64,000 nucleotides of DNA from Ruminococcus sp. Phil11 (GTDB lineage Bacteria > Bacillota > Clostridia > Oscillospirales > Ruminococcaceae), in contig MSGZ01000007.1 of NCBI GenBank assembly GCA_001940925.1, positions 62,001 to 126,000 on the forward strand, read 5' to 3'. Below the pieces are notes generated by a model that had not been told where the DNA came from, searched no databases, and worked only from the letters and a program-made list of their open reading frames with translations. Positions 1 through 8,744 of this stretch are shown here, piece by piece; the stretch's first letter is position 1; each line of letters opens with the position of its first letter. Position numbers and translations under genes: made by a program.

Positions 1-649
1 CCTGTCCAAGGGCTACCGGCAGCGCGTGGGATTTGCACAGGCACTGCTCGGCTCCCCGAAGTTCCTGATCCTCGACGAACCGACGGTCGGCCTCGACCCG
101 AAGCAGGTCATGGAGGTGCGCCGCCTCATCAAGGATCTTGCGAAGGATCACACGATCATCTTCTCCACGCATATTCTGGCAGAGGTCACGGCCGTCTGTG
201 AGCGCGTCGTCATCATCAGTCAGGGCAGGATCCGTGCGGTCGATACGATCGAGAACCTTGAGAACAGCGTCAGCTCGGAGCGGAAGCTCTGCCTGAAGGT
301 CGAGGGCGAGATCACGAAGGTCACGGATATTATAAATAGTGTAGAGGGCGTCAGCAGCATTGATGAGATCGAGTTTGAATCCGACGGCGTCAGCAGCTAC
401 ACGGTCACGGCTTCGTCCGATACCGTGCGCAAGCCGCTCATGGAAGCACTGCTCGCAAAGGACTGCATGGTGCTCGAGATCACGGCGATCCATGCAAATC
501 TGGAGGACGTCTTTGTCCGCCTGACCGCGCCGACCAAGGAGGAGTCCTTCGAGGAGCTCGGCAGGCAGCTTGATGCCGCACGCGAGGCCGAGGAAGCCGC
601 GAAGCAGTCTGACAAAGCCGAAAGCAGCGGAGAGGAGGATGCGGAATAA
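1..649 (+). CDS. ABC transporter ATP-binding protein (5' truncated by window)
   Basis: The reading frame is open from the first bases, so the gene begins outside the window. Visible are the ABC signature LSKGYRQRVG (bases 2-31), the Walker B LILDEPTVGLDP and the H-loop STHIL, so this is the C-terminal two thirds of a nucleotide-binding domain. A C-terminal extension of about 120 residues follows, as in ABC-2 / gliding-type exporters, and ends in an acidic Glu/Ala-rich tail. The stop overlaps the start of the permease gene (TAATG), indicating translational coupling. It should energise the membrane subunit encoded next. The substrate is unknown. Confidence 0.93.
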   Translation, partial: LSKGYRQRVGFAQALLGSPKFLILDEPTVGLDPKQVMEVRRLIKDLAKDHTIIFSTHILAEVTAVCERVVIISQGRIRAVDTIENLENSVSSERKLCLKVEGEITKVTDIINSVEGVSSIDEIEFESDGVSSYTVTASSDTVRKPLMEALLAKDCMVLEITAIHANLEDVFVRLTAPTKEESFEELGRQLDAAREAEEAAKQSDKAESSGEEDAE

Positions 650-1380
650 TGTTCTCACTGTATAAAAAGGAAGTGCAGTCCTATTTCTGCTCCCCGTTCG
701 CATACATCGTCAGTGCGCTGTTCCTGCTCGTCTTTTCGATGAGCTTCATTCAGGGCATCTCCAACATGGATTCGAGCGTGTTCAAGTTCTCGTTCTCCAA
801 TATCTTCTACAACAACTTCTTCTATTTCATCTTCATGATCCCGCTGCTGACCATGCGCACCTTCGCGGAGGAGCGCAAATCCCACACAGAAACGCTCTGG
901 CTTTCTGCGCCGATCACGATCCCGCAGGTCGTCCTTGCAAAGTTTTTCGCAGTCGCAACGGTGTTCCTCGTCATGATGCTGCTGTCTTTGTTCTTCCCGC
1001 TGGTCGCGGCGGTCAAGGGCTCCGTCATCGTTTCGAGCCTGTTCTGCGGCTATCTCGGCTTCTTCCTGTGGGGTATGGTCTGCATCGCAGTCGGCATGAT
1101 GATGTCCGCACTGACCGACAACCCGATCATTGCCGCCGTCCTCGGCGAGACCGCAATGATCTTCCTGATCTTCATCGACAACTTTGCGGCGACCGACCTT
1201 GTCACCTCGCTGCCGTTCCTTCAGAAGGTCCTGCGGTGGTTCTCGACCGAGATCCGCTTCAACACCTTCTCGCAGGGTCTGTTCACCCTTTCCGATCTCG
1301 TGTTCTTTATTACCATTACCGCCGTGGTGCTGATCTGGACCATTATCATCATTGAGAAGCGCCGCTGGAGCCGCGGATGA
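649..1380 (+). CDS. ABC-2 type permease (GldF-like)
   Basis: A 243-residue integral membrane protein with about six hydrophobic segments, starting at an ATG that overlaps the ATPase stop. The N-terminal pattern (short cytoplasmic start, YFCSPFAYIV, then a long membrane span) and the motif MRTFAEERKSHTETL between early spans are typical of ABC-2 / GldF-type permeases. With the upstream ATPase and the two downstream auxiliary proteins it forms a four-gene operon like the gldFG-type exporters that occur widely outside gliding bacteria. The transported substrate cannot be read from the sequence. Confidence 0.88.
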   Translation: MFSLYKKEVQSYFCSPFAYIVSALFLLVFSMSFIQGISNMDSSVFKFSFSNIFYNNFFYFIFMIPLLTMRTFAEERKSHTETLWLSAPITIPQVVLAKFFAVATVFLVMMLLSLFFPLVAAVKGSVIVSSLFCGYLGFFLWGMVCIAVGMMMSALTDNPIIAAVLGETAMIFLIFIDNFAATDLVTSLPFLQKVLRWFSTEIRFNTFSQGLFTLSDLVFFITITAVVLIWTIIIIEKRRWSRG

Positions 1381-1395
1381 AAGGAGGGGGTTACA

Positions 1396-2868
1396 ATGGA
1401 TAAAACGACGATCAATCAAAAAAACAAGCGGTTTACCGCACTGGCATGGGTCCTTGCGATCCTCGTGCTTGCGGTCGCGGTCCCGCTGAACCTGATCTTT
1501 GACCGCCTCAACCTGACGGCGGACATGACCCCGAACAGCCTCTATTCGCTCAGCAAGACCACAACGAACTATCTGGACGAGCTTGACCAGAGAGGCATCA
1601 AGGTCAATGTGTATTTTCTCATGGAGCTGGAGGAGCTGGACGGCGACCTTGAGCTGCTCGCGCTCTACCGCACCATTCAGAATTACGACGCACATGAGTG
1701 CTTCAACCTGATCGACTTCGACCCGGATACCGATCCGGCAATGCTCCGTGAGCTGAATCCGGACAACAAGTACAATCTGAGCTCCGGCGATTTCCTGTTC
1801 GTCTACGGCAATATGGTCAAGCGTCTGCCCGGCACGATGCTGTATACCTACGGCACCGATTCGGACGGCGTCATCCAGAACGCGGAGTTCCGCGGCGAAA
1901 ACCTCTTTACGGGCTATATGAAGTCCGTCGTCGAGGGCGAGCTGCCGATGCTCTATTTCTTAGAAGGACACGGTGAGGTCTCCCTCAGTGATATGTCCCA
2001 GCTGGAAGCGAACCTGCAGAACAACAACTACGGTGCCGCATCGCTGAACCTGACCACCTCGCGTGCCGTCCCGGATGACTGCCGCATTCTGGTCATCAAC
2101 AACCCGCAGTTCGACATCACGACGGATGAATACGAAAAGATCTACGCCTATACGCAGAACGGCGGCAACGTCAGCGTGCTGATCAACCCGAACGAGAGCG
2201 ATACGCGCTATACGAACCTTGAGCGTCTGCTCTCCGGCTACTGCATCACCATGAATTATGACCGCGTCACCGAGACCGACGAGAACCGCCACTCCCATGC
2301 CGACCCCTATGCGATGATGTGCAACATCACCGAAGCCAGCGAGAATGCGACGGAAAACCTCACCGAGGCACTGCTTCCGAAGAACAACAGCCTCCCGACC
2401 TATATGCCGTATTCCCGCAGCTTCCAGACGCTTTACGGTGCCAACATCGCAACGGTCAACATGGATCCGCTGATCCTGACCGATGTGACCGCACGCTCCG
2501 AACCGTTCGGCGGAAAGCAGCTCGACCCGAAGCCGAAGGAGGGTCAGGCACTCGCACTCGCGATGTATGCCGTTGACACGATGCGCAGCAATTCCAAGCT
2601 GATCGTGTTCGGTTCCGGCGATATCATCACCGACGAAGGCACCAAGCAGGCGTATTTCATCAATCCGCTGCAGCTTTTCCTGACCTCCGTCACATGGATG
2701 TACAATTCCGACGTCGATATGAACATTGCAAACAAGGAGCGCACCTATGACACGCTCAGTGTCAAGAGCTCCGGCGAGGCCAGCACGCTGATCGGCGTGT
2801 TCGCAGCATTCCCGATCATCGTCGCCGCAGCAGGCGTCCTGATCTGGTTAAGGAGGAGAAACGGATGA
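1396..2868 (+). CDS. GldG-like ABC transporter auxiliary protein
   Basis: A 490-residue protein with an N-terminal membrane anchor (residues about 14-35), a large extracytoplasmic region and a C-terminal membrane helix ending LIWLRRRNG. The segment beginning after LTADMTPNSLYSLS matches the ABC_transp_aux / GldG family, whose extracytoplasmic domain works with ABC-2 permeases. AGGAGGGGG lies just before the ATG, 15 bases after the permease stop. Its last four bases overlap the next gene. Function is inferred from family and operon; the substrate is unknown. Confidence 0.85.
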   Translation: MDKTTINQKNKRFTALAWVLAILVLAVAVPLNLIFDRLNLTADMTPNSLYSLSKTTTNYLDELDQRGIKVNVYFLMELEELDGDLELLALYRTIQNYDAHECFNLIDFDPDTDPAMLRELNPDNKYNLSSGDFLFVYGNMVKRLPGTMLYTYGTDSDGVIQNAEFRGENLFTGYMKSVVEGELPMLYFLEGHGEVSLSDMSQLEANLQNNNYGAASLNLTTSRAVPDDCRILVINNPQFDITTDEYEKIYAYTQNGGNVSVLINPNESDTRYTNLERLLSGYCITMNYDRVTETDENRHSHADPYAMMCNITEASENATENLTEALLPKNNSLPTYMPYSRSFQTLYGANIATVNMDPLILTDVTARSEPFGGKQLDPKPKEGQALALAMYAVDTMRSNSKLIVFGSGDIITDEGTKQAYFINPLQLFLTSVTWMYNSDVDMNIANKERTYDTLSVKSSGEASTLIGVFAAFPIIVAAAGVLIWLRRRNG

Positions 2869-4394
2869 AACAGCTTCGCTGGATCTGGGCACTCGGCATT
2901 GCCGCCGTTGTGCTGATCGGCATTTTCATTATCGTTGATATCAACAGCGACAAAAGGGACAAGGCCAAGCATATCGGAGACGGCAAACAGCTTTTGCAGT
3001 TTGATGAAAGCAAAGCGACCCGCGTCACGCTGAAAAACGAGGAGGGCACCTTCTCCTTTGAATGGGACGACGTCAACCGCAGATGGGTACAGAACGGCGG
3101 CGACGAGATCCATGTCAACAGCTATGCGATCGGTGCGATCGTCAGCTATGCGTGTCATCTGGAATCCCTCAAGACCGTTGCGTTTGACAGCAGCAGCAAG
3201 GATGTTTACGGCTTCACCGATCCGGTCGAGATCCAGATCTTCACGACCGAGACCGGCGATAAGAATCCGTATCAGATCTTTGTCGGTGACAACACCCCGA
3301 CCTATGACGCCTATTACGCGATGATCGGCGGCTCGGACGATATCTACACGATCGACTACAACAGCGGCTCGGTATTCTGCGCATCGAAGAACGCGCTGAA
3401 AAACGCGTATCTGTTCGATACGACCGCCGCACAGGTGCAGTACATCCGGATCGAAAAGGCCGGTGCGCACCCGGTTGAGATTCAGCGCGACAGTGAGCGC
3501 GCATGGCAGATCGTCCAGCCCAAGGGCTTCTCACCCGCAAAGGCTTATGTCGATGATCTTGCCGATGAGATCGTACACCTCACGGTCGATTCCTTCATCG
3601 CGGAGAATCCGACGGACCTTGCGCAGTACGGCCTTGACAAGCCGCAGGCAAAGGTCTGGCTGAAGGGCACGGACGGCGATGCGCCGATCGAGGAGGAGCT
3701 CTGGTTCGGCAAGCCTGTTTCCGACAGCGAAAACGAAACGAACCTCTACGGCATGTTCACCTCGACAAATCAGGTGTTCTCCATTTCCAGATCGCAGGCA
3801 GCGTTCACGAATACGACCGTTGCGGATCTCGTGATGCCGTTCTGTGTTGAGACCGACATCGACGATGTGGACAGCGTCACGATCGACATGGGCAAGGTCT
3901 ACGACATGAAAGCGACGCTGACCGTGGACAATGCAAACACAAAGTATCAGTTCAACGGCACGGACATCAGCGGCCTGTACGACGAGAACCTCAACAAGCT
4001 GTTCATGAACCTGTACCGCGGCATCAGCAACCTGAGCTTCACGGAGATCAATCTGGATGATAAGCCCGACCCGAATGCAGAGCCGCTCATCACGATCGAA
4101 TACAGCTTTAAGGATCACACGAAGAAAAAGCTGACCTTCACGGAGAAATCCGCGAACACCTACTGGCTGTTCACGGACGGCACCTACAGCAGCATGACCG
4201 TCCGGCTGAACGAGTTTACGAAGTCCCTGACACCGTCCTACGAGACACTGATCCAGGCATTGAAGGACAAGGGCATCGAACTGAAACCGGTTCAGGATGA
4301 CGAAGAACCGGCAGAGACGGAGAAGGCCGCAGAAGAAGCCGCAGCAGAAACCGAAGCTGCAGCGGAGACCGAAGCATCCTCTGAGACCGAATAA
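2865..4394 (+). CDS. DUF4340 domain-containing membrane-anchored protein
   Basis: A 509-residue protein: one N-terminal membrane helix (about residues 5-25), then an extracytoplasmic beta-rich region with two DUF4340-like repeats (around 75-260 and 300-450), and a low-complexity Glu/Ala/Thr tail rich in AETE repeats. DUF4340 proteins usually follow GldG-like genes in ABC exporter operons, as here, with an ATGA overlap. The role is probably structural or substrate-binding in the exporter; no catalytic motif is visible. A hairpin follows at about 4402-4433. Confidence 0.82.
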   Translation: MKQLRWIWALGIAAVVLIGIFIIVDINSDKRDKAKHIGDGKQLLQFDESKATRVTLKNEEGTFSFEWDDVNRRWVQNGGDEIHVNSYAIGAIVSYACHLESLKTVAFDSSSKDVYGFTDPVEIQIFTTETGDKNPYQIFVGDNTPTYDAYYAMIGGSDDIYTIDYNSGSVFCASKNALKNAYLFDTTAAQVQYIRIEKAGAHPVEIQRDSERAWQIVQPKGFSPAKAYVDDLADEIVHLTVDSFIAENPTDLAQYGLDKPQAKVWLKGTDGDAPIEEELWFGKPVSDSENETNLYGMFTSTNQVFSISRSQAAFTNTTVADLVMPFCVETDIDDVDSVTIDMGKVYDMKATLTVDNANTKYQFNGTDISGLYDENLNKLFMNLYRGISNLSFTEINLDDKPDPNAEPLITIEYSFKDHTKKKLTFTEKSANTYWLFTDGTYSSMTVRLNEFTKSLTPSYETLIQALKDKGIELKPVQDDEEPAETEKAAEEAAAETEAAAETEASSETE

Positions 4395-4401
4395 CATCAA
4401 A

Positions 4402-4433
4402 CAGGCACCTGCGGTTTTCTGCGGGTGCCTGTA
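4402..4433 (+). terminator. Probable terminator of the ABC exporter operon
   Basis: The inverted repeat CAGGCACC...GGTGCCTG lies eight bases after the DUF4340 stop. The following T-run is weak (TACTGTTTA), so efficiency is uncertain. Confidence 0.55.
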
Positions 4434-4498
4434 CTGTTTATGATTCACGATCCACTGTATTATTTCCGCCGCAGAAGCTCCATTTTTTCCCGCAGCAG

Positions 4499-4671
4499 AA
4501 GCTCCATATTTTTTCACCGCGAAAACATTGCTTTTTCTGCGGAGCGCGGAGCCCGCGCCGGCAATTTGCTAAAGCTTTCCGGCAGCGTTACGCGCAAATC
4601 GAAAGCAGCTTTTTTCCGCTTCAAAAGCTCCATATTTTTTTCGCTGCGAAAACATTGCTTTTTCTGCGGAA
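4499..4671 (+). repeat. Duplicated promoter-upstream segment before rsmE
   Basis: A segment of about 45 bases (AAGCTCCATATTTTTT then GCGAAAACATTGCTTTTT and CTGCGGA) occurs at 4499-4543 and again at 4625-4671. A shorter partial copy begins near 4473. Both full copies hold the same TTGCTT hexamer, but only the second is followed at the right distance by TATAAT. Confidence 0.75.
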
Positions 4672-4683
4672 ATATGGTATAAT
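4655..4683 (+). promoter_or_regulatory. Sigma-A promoter of rsmE
   Basis: TTGCTT (4655-4660), a 17-base spacer and TATAAT (4678-4683), about 30 bases before the rsmE ATG. Confidence 0.8.
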
Positions 4684-4714
4684 ATAAAGGACTTTGCAAA
4701 AGGAGCTGCTTCTC

Positions 4715-5437
4715 ATGCCGAAGTTTTTTGACGACGCCTTCTCTCCGGCGCATCCCGTGCTGACCGGCGAGCATCTGCGCCACATCGGATATGCCCTGCG
4801 GATGCGTACCGGGGAACACCTGACGATCTGTGCCTGCGGAACCGATTACGAATGCGAGATCGCGGAGATCACGCAGGACGAAATCACGCTGAACATCCTC
4901 TCCGCCGCCCCCTGCTGTGCCGAGCCGACGATCAGAGTCACGCTCTTTCAGGCACTCCCGAAATCGGATAAGCTGGAACAGATCATCCAGAAATCCGTGG
5001 AATTGGGCGTCACGGAGATCGTCCCGGTGCTGACAAGACGCTGCATCTCAAGGCCGAATCCCGGCGAATTCCAGAAGAAGCTCCCCCGCCTGCAGAAGAT
5101 CGCGCAGGCAGCCGCGCAGCAGTCCGGCAGAGGCATCATCCCTGTCATCGCACCGCTGCACACACTGGAAATGGCGGCTGACCGCATGGCAGAGCTGGAA
5201 GTGCCCGTCGTGCTCTATGAGGGCGAGGGCGGCATTTCGTTTTCCGCTGTCCGCAGCGACGCCGCAAGCTACGGCATCTGCATCGGCAGCGAGGGCGGGT
5301 TTGATCCCGCAGAGATCGAATATCTGCAGGGCAGAGGGGTACAGCCGGTCTGGCTCGGCAAGCGCATTTTACGCTGTGAGACAGCACCGCTGACCGCGCT
5401 CTCCGTCCTGATGTTCCATACCGGAAACCTGAACTGA
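4715..5437 (+). CDS. rsmE: 16S rRNA (uracil1498-N3)-methyltransferase
   Basis: A 240-residue SPOUT-family methyltransferase that methylates U1498 of 16S rRNA in the assembled 30S subunit. An N-terminal PUA-like domain (about 1-70) precedes the knotted SAM-binding domain. Diagnostic motifs are PKSDKLEQIIQKSVELGV, the SAM loop IGSEGGFDPAEI and LGKRILRCETAPLTAL. The ATG at 4715 is chosen because AAAAGGAG sits 9 bases upstream; an in-frame TTG at 4694 lacks this spacing. It heads a cluster of small housekeeping genes on the plus strand. Confidence 0.95.
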   Translation: MPKFFDDAFSPAHPVLTGEHLRHIGYALRMRTGEHLTICACGTDYECEIAEITQDEITLNILSAAPCCAEPTIRVTLFQALPKSDKLEQIIQKSVELGVTEIVPVLTRRCISRPNPGEFQKKLPRLQKIAQAAAQQSGRGIIPVIAPLHTLEMAADRMAELEVPVVLYEGEGGISFSAVRSDAASYGICIGSEGGFDPAEIEYLQGRGVQPVWLGKRILRCETAPLTALSVLMFHTGNLN

Positions 5438-5476
5438 TTTCCTGCATATTCTACCGTACAGGGAGGTGAAGCCTGC

Positions 5477-6190
5477 TTGATCTATGTCATGAGTGATATT
5501 CACGGCTGTCATGCACTGTTCCGCAAGATGTGCCAGAAGATCGACTTTACAGAAGACGACGACCTGTATATCCTCGGCGATTTCATTGACCGCGGCGACA
5601 CGCCGATCCCGCTGCTCCTCGACTGCATGGAGCGCATCAATGTCTATCCGCTGCTCGGCAACCACGAAGCGATTATGCTGCAGTGCATCAACGGGCTGCC
5701 CGCGGAAGCAAATATCGACAATGTAACAGAATTTTATACCGATGCAGGCTATGCCGTCTATTCCGCGTGGATGCAGAACGGCGGCTCGATCACCCTGAAT
5801 CAGTATCTCGGCCTTCCGCCGGAAACGCGCGCGGAGCTGCTGGCCTATCTGCAGGAGTTCCGGCTCTATGAGGAGCTGACCATGCCGGACGGCAGAAGAT
5901 TCGTCTTTACGCACAGCGGCATTGAAAACTTCGATCCGGCGCTTGACCTTTCGGAATACCAGATCGACGAGCTCATCAATGCGCGTCCGCAGCAAAGCGA
6001 CCGCTTCTACGATGACCGCACGCTGATCTTCGGCCACACGCCGACGCTGACCTATCCGCAGATGCACGGCAGAGCCGAGGTGCTCTTTACGGAGACATAT
6101 ATCAACATCGACTGCGGTGCCGTGTTCCACGAGGCGGGCGGCAAACTCGCGTGCCTGCGTCTGGACGATATGAAGGTGTTTTACGTATGA
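5477..6190 (+). CDS. Metallophosphoesterase (Ser/Thr phosphatase / ApaH-like)
   Basis: A 237-residue calcineurin-type metallophosphoesterase. The metal-ligand motifs appear in order: SDIHGC (D-x-H), LGDFIDRG (GDxxDRG), LGNHE (GNHE), a later THSG and FGHTPT. This pattern fits the bacterial PrpE/PPP-like phosphatase group, but the substrate (phosphoprotein or dinucleotide) cannot be decided. Translation probably starts at TTG (5477), seven bases after GGGAGGTGAA; the next in-frame ATG would remove part of the first beta strand. The stop overlaps the next gene in ATGA. Confidence 0.9.
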   Translation: MIYVMSDIHGCHALFRKMCQKIDFTEDDDLYILGDFIDRGDTPIPLLLDCMERINVYPLLGNHEAIMLQCINGLPAEANIDNVTEFYTDAGYAVYSAWMQNGGSITLNQYLGLPPETRAELLAYLQEFRLYEELTMPDGRRFVFTHSGIENFDPALDLSEYQIDELINARPQQSDRFYDDRTLIFGHTPTLTYPQMHGRAEVLFTETYINIDCGAVFHEAGGKLACLRLDDMKVFYV

Positions 6191-6777
6191 ACCCGAACGA
6201 AAAACCAGCCGGCAGACAGCTCGGTGTGCTGGATCTGGCGCATCACTGGCTGCGGGAGCATGTCTCCCCCGGCGACCTCTGCATCGACGCGACCTGCGGC
6301 AGAGGCAACGATACCAGGCTGCTCTGTGAGCTGACCGGCGCGGAAGGCCGCGTCATCGGCTTTGACATCCAGCAGGAGGCGATCGACTCTGCAGCCGCCC
6401 TGCTGACAGAGCATCACCTTTCCGCGGAGCTGCATCTGCAGAGCCATGCGGACATGGAGCAGTATGCCGCACACGGAACGGTCTCCTGCATCGTGTTCAA
6501 TTTCGGCTGGCTGCCGCGCGGCAGTCATGAGATCTTCACCCATGCGGATTCCAGCATTGCGGCACTCGAAGCGGGGCTGCGCCTTCTGAAGCGCGGCGGC
6601 TCGCTGGTGCTGTGCATTTATTACGGCGGCGCGAACGGCTTTACCGAGCGCGACGCACTGCTTGACTTTCTCTCGAAGCTGGACAGCCGGTATTATACCG
6701 TTTTGCAGTGCAGCTTTCCGAACCGTACCGGCTGCCCGCCGTTTGCGGTATTTGTCACGAAGGAGTGTGACCTGTGA
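6187..6777 (+). CDS. Class I SAM methyltransferase, MnmM (YtqB)-like
   Basis: A 196-residue Rossmann-fold methyltransferase. Motif I is IDATCGRGNDTRLL, followed by VIGFDIQQEAID (acidic residue for the SAM ribose) and VFNFGWLPRGSH, characteristic of the YtqB / rRNA-methylase-like family now known as MnmM, which methylates nm5U34 in tRNA. The start ATG overlaps the preceding stop (ATGA), so the two genes are coupled. An upstream in-frame start at 6151 would lie inside the phosphatase gene and is rejected. Assignment to MnmM rather than a sister family is by motif only. Confidence 0.82.
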   Translation: MNPNEKPAGRQLGVLDLAHHWLREHVSPGDLCIDATCGRGNDTRLLCELTGAEGRVIGFDIQQEAIDSAAALLTEHHLSAELHLQSHADMEQYAAHGTVSCIVFNFGWLPRGSHEIFTHADSSIAALEAGLRLLKRGGSLVLCIYYGGANGFTERDALLDFLSKLDSRYYTVLQCSFPNRTGCPPFAVFVTKECDL

Positions 6778-7064
6778 GCCTGCTCATACTGCTTGCGGAA
6801 AGCAATGACGATATGGTCAATGTGACGCCGGTCCTGATGAAGTTCATCGGCAAGTTTTTTGTGATCTTCGCAGTCGTTGCGGTGATCGCGGTACTGACGC
6901 CGCGGATCGCGAAGGGCATCGACCGTCTCCGGGCGAAGTTTGAGAAGCCCGCGCCGCCGGAGGATCCGCGCTGCAAACAGGTACGCGGCCCCTACGATAT
7001 GCCGGAACAGAAAGGGGACGATGCATCTCCGGCAGAGCCGGACGCCGGTGAGGACGAACCGTGA
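6774..7064 (+). CDS. Small single-pass membrane protein, unknown function
   Basis: A 96-residue protein starting at GTG that overlaps the preceding stop (GTGA). One hydrophobic helix (about residues 20-42, GKFFVIFAVVAVIAVLTP) is followed by a basic stretch and then a Pro/Glu/Asp-rich, probably disordered tail. No family is recognised. Its coupling to the methyltransferase gene and the terminator just after it support it as a real last gene of the operon. Confidence 0.7.
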   Translation: MSLLILLAESNDDMVNVTPVLMKFIGKFFVIFAVVAVIAVLTPRIAKGIDRLRAKFEKPAPPEDPRCKQVRGPYDMPEQKGDDASPAEPDAGEDEP

Positions 7065-7084
7065 TACTCCATTATACAGAAAAC

Positions 7085-7116
7085 AAAGGACGCTGATCGT
7101 TTGTCAGCGTCCTTTT
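7085..7116. terminator. Bidirectional rho-independent terminator
   Basis: The stem AAAGGACGCTGA / TCAGCGTCCTTT has A-runs on one side and T-runs on the other, between convergent genes ending at 7064 (+) and 7135 (-). Confidence 0.9.
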
Positions 7117-7134
7117 GTTATCCCAACAGTTTCC

Positions 7135-7665
7135 TCATTCCGCCGCAGGATCATGCACGGCAAAGCGTTCCCCGCCGGAGGTCATGTAAACGGCGATTGC
7201 CGGCCCGCCGATTTTCAGCTGCTTATAGTCGAGGAACACCGGCACATAGTAATCCGTGCCGAGCGAATCCTTCATCAGATAGGGCGGTCTGCCCTCGCCG
7301 CCGGACAACTGCCCGACCGTCACGAACTCACAGGAAAACTCCCGCCGTTTGAACCGGTTGATCAGCGCACGCGGGCCGAATTTACTCTGATAACCGGTAA
7401 TGAACAGAATAACAGTCGCAACCACGCAGATCACCCACACATAAAATGCGGCATCAGAGGTGCGGTTGCCGACATGCCCGGACATGCCCACCCGCTTGGA
7501 ATACGCCATATTGGAAAGCGTTATGATGCCGGGGACCGCCAGTAAAACCGTTCCCCCGATGCTGATGTACAGCTTGTGCATGAATTTGCTGCGCTGCTCA
7601 TCCAGAAACTCAATGATCCGCTGATACTGATCCTCACGGAGCTCTGCCTTATGTGTCATATCCAT
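7135..7665 (-). CDS. Membrane protein with two helices, unknown function
   Basis: A 176-residue protein with an N-terminal charged segment, two membrane helices (about residues 33-52 and 72-93) and a C-terminal soluble region of about 80 residues containing LGTDYYVPVFLDYKQLKI. No family recognised. AAGGAG lies 7 bases before the ATG, and the gene follows hydE by only 11 bases, so it is probably the last gene of the rnr-GT-hydE run. A maturase partner role is not supported by anything in the sequence. Confidence 0.75.
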   Translation of the reverse strand: MDMTHKAELREDQYQRIIEFLDEQRSKFMHKLYISIGGTVLLAVPGIITLSNMAYSKRVGMSGHVGNRTSDAAFYVWVICVVATVILFITGYQSKFGPRALINRFKRREFSCEFVTVGQLSGGEGRPPYLMKDSLGTDYYVPVFLDYKQLKIGGPAIAVYMTSGGERFAVHDPAAE

Positions 7666-7676
7666 ATTTGTTCTCC

Positions 7677-8723
7677 TTATGCTTTTCCGAACGGCACCAG
7701 ACTGTCACCGACATCCGTGACAGGACGGTAGCCCGCGTGCAGGATGCGCTGTTCGAGGCATCCCCTGCACTGTGCGGCCTCCTCACCGGTACAGATCTTG
7801 TTCTCGTAGAGGTCATACAGCTTCCGCACAGTGACCGGCGAAAGATTCGGCATGACCACGTTGCCGCCCGCCTTCAGCGCGAGCTCCCGTCCCTCCGGAT
7901 GCAGCGAGCCGAAGGCCGTCGTCGCGGGGATCAGTGCCTGCGGGAACAGCAGGCGCAGCAGCGCGATGATCTTCAGGCTCCGGTGCAGCTCTCCGGACGG
8001 CATCTCCGCAAAGGGCGTTTCCCTGTGTGTGATATACGGCCCGACGCCGATCATGGCCGGCTGCAGTGTCTGCAGAAAGCGGATATCCGCAAGCAGACAT
8101 GCGTCCGTCTGATACGGCGAGCCGATCATAAACCCGCTGCCGACCTGATAGCCGATCGCTTTCAGATCAAAGAGGCAGCGTTTTCTGTTATCAAGCGACA
8201 TGCTCTCCGGATGCAGCTGCCGGTAATGTTCAGGGTCTGCGGTCTCATGCCGCAGCAGATACCGCCTTGCGCCTGCATCGTAATACCGCTGATAGCTATC
8301 CTTTGACTTCTCCCCGATCGACAGTGTGATGCGGCAGTCCGGAAATGCCGCCGCGATCGCAGAAACGATCTCACAGATCCTGTCATCGGTATAAAACGGA
8401 TCCTCGCCGCCCTGTAAAACAAAGGTGCGGTAGCCGAGCGCATAGCCCTCTTTGCAGCAGGCAAGGATCTGTTCATCCGTCAGGCGGTAACGCTCCGCAT
8501 GGGGATTGCCCGCGCGGATACCGCAGTAATAGCAGTTGTTTTTGCAGTAGTTTGTAAACTCGATCAGTCCGCGCAGAAAGACCTTGTCGCCGTAATGTGT
8601 TCTGCGTACTGTGTCCGCCGCAGCAAAGAGCTCCGCCTCCGGCTGCGGCTCGGAAAGGAACCGGAGCAGTTCGGCATCGGAAAGGTCATGCGTCCGGATC
8701 AGTGTTTCAATCAGCTCTGACAA
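7677..8723 (-). CDS. hydE: [FeFe]-hydrogenase H-cluster maturase HydE (radical SAM)
   Basis: A 348-residue radical SAM protein. The cluster motif CKNNCYYCG (Cx3Cx2C) sits near residue 65 and is followed by QGGEDPF and the SIGEKS and RHETAD motifs characteristic of HydE, with the auxiliary Cys-rich C-terminus CTGEEAAQCRGC. HydE acts with HydF and HydG to build the diiron centre of [FeFe]-hydrogenase, fitting a fermentative anaerobe that disposes of electrons as hydrogen. It starts at TTG, 7 bases after AAAGGAGG. HydF, HydG and hydrogenase genes are not in the window. Confidence 0.93.
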   Translation of the reverse strand: MSELIETLIRTHDLSDAELLRFLSEPQPEAELFAAADTVRRTHYGDKVFLRGLIEFTNYCKNNCYYCGIRAGNPHAERYRLTDEQILACCKEGYALGYRTFVLQGGEDPFYTDDRICEIVSAIAAAFPDCRITLSIGEKSKDSYQRYYDAGARRYLLRHETADPEHYRQLHPESMSLDNRKRCLFDLKAIGYQVGSGFMIGSPYQTDACLLADIRFLQTLQPAMIGVGPYITHRETPFAEMPSGELHRSLKIIALLRLLFPQALIPATTAFGSLHPEGRELALKAGGNVVMPNLSPVTVRKLYDLYENKICTGEEAAQCRGCLEQRILHAGYRPVTDVGDSLVPFGKA

Positions 8724-8744
8724 GCTTTTTCCTCCTTTATCCGT

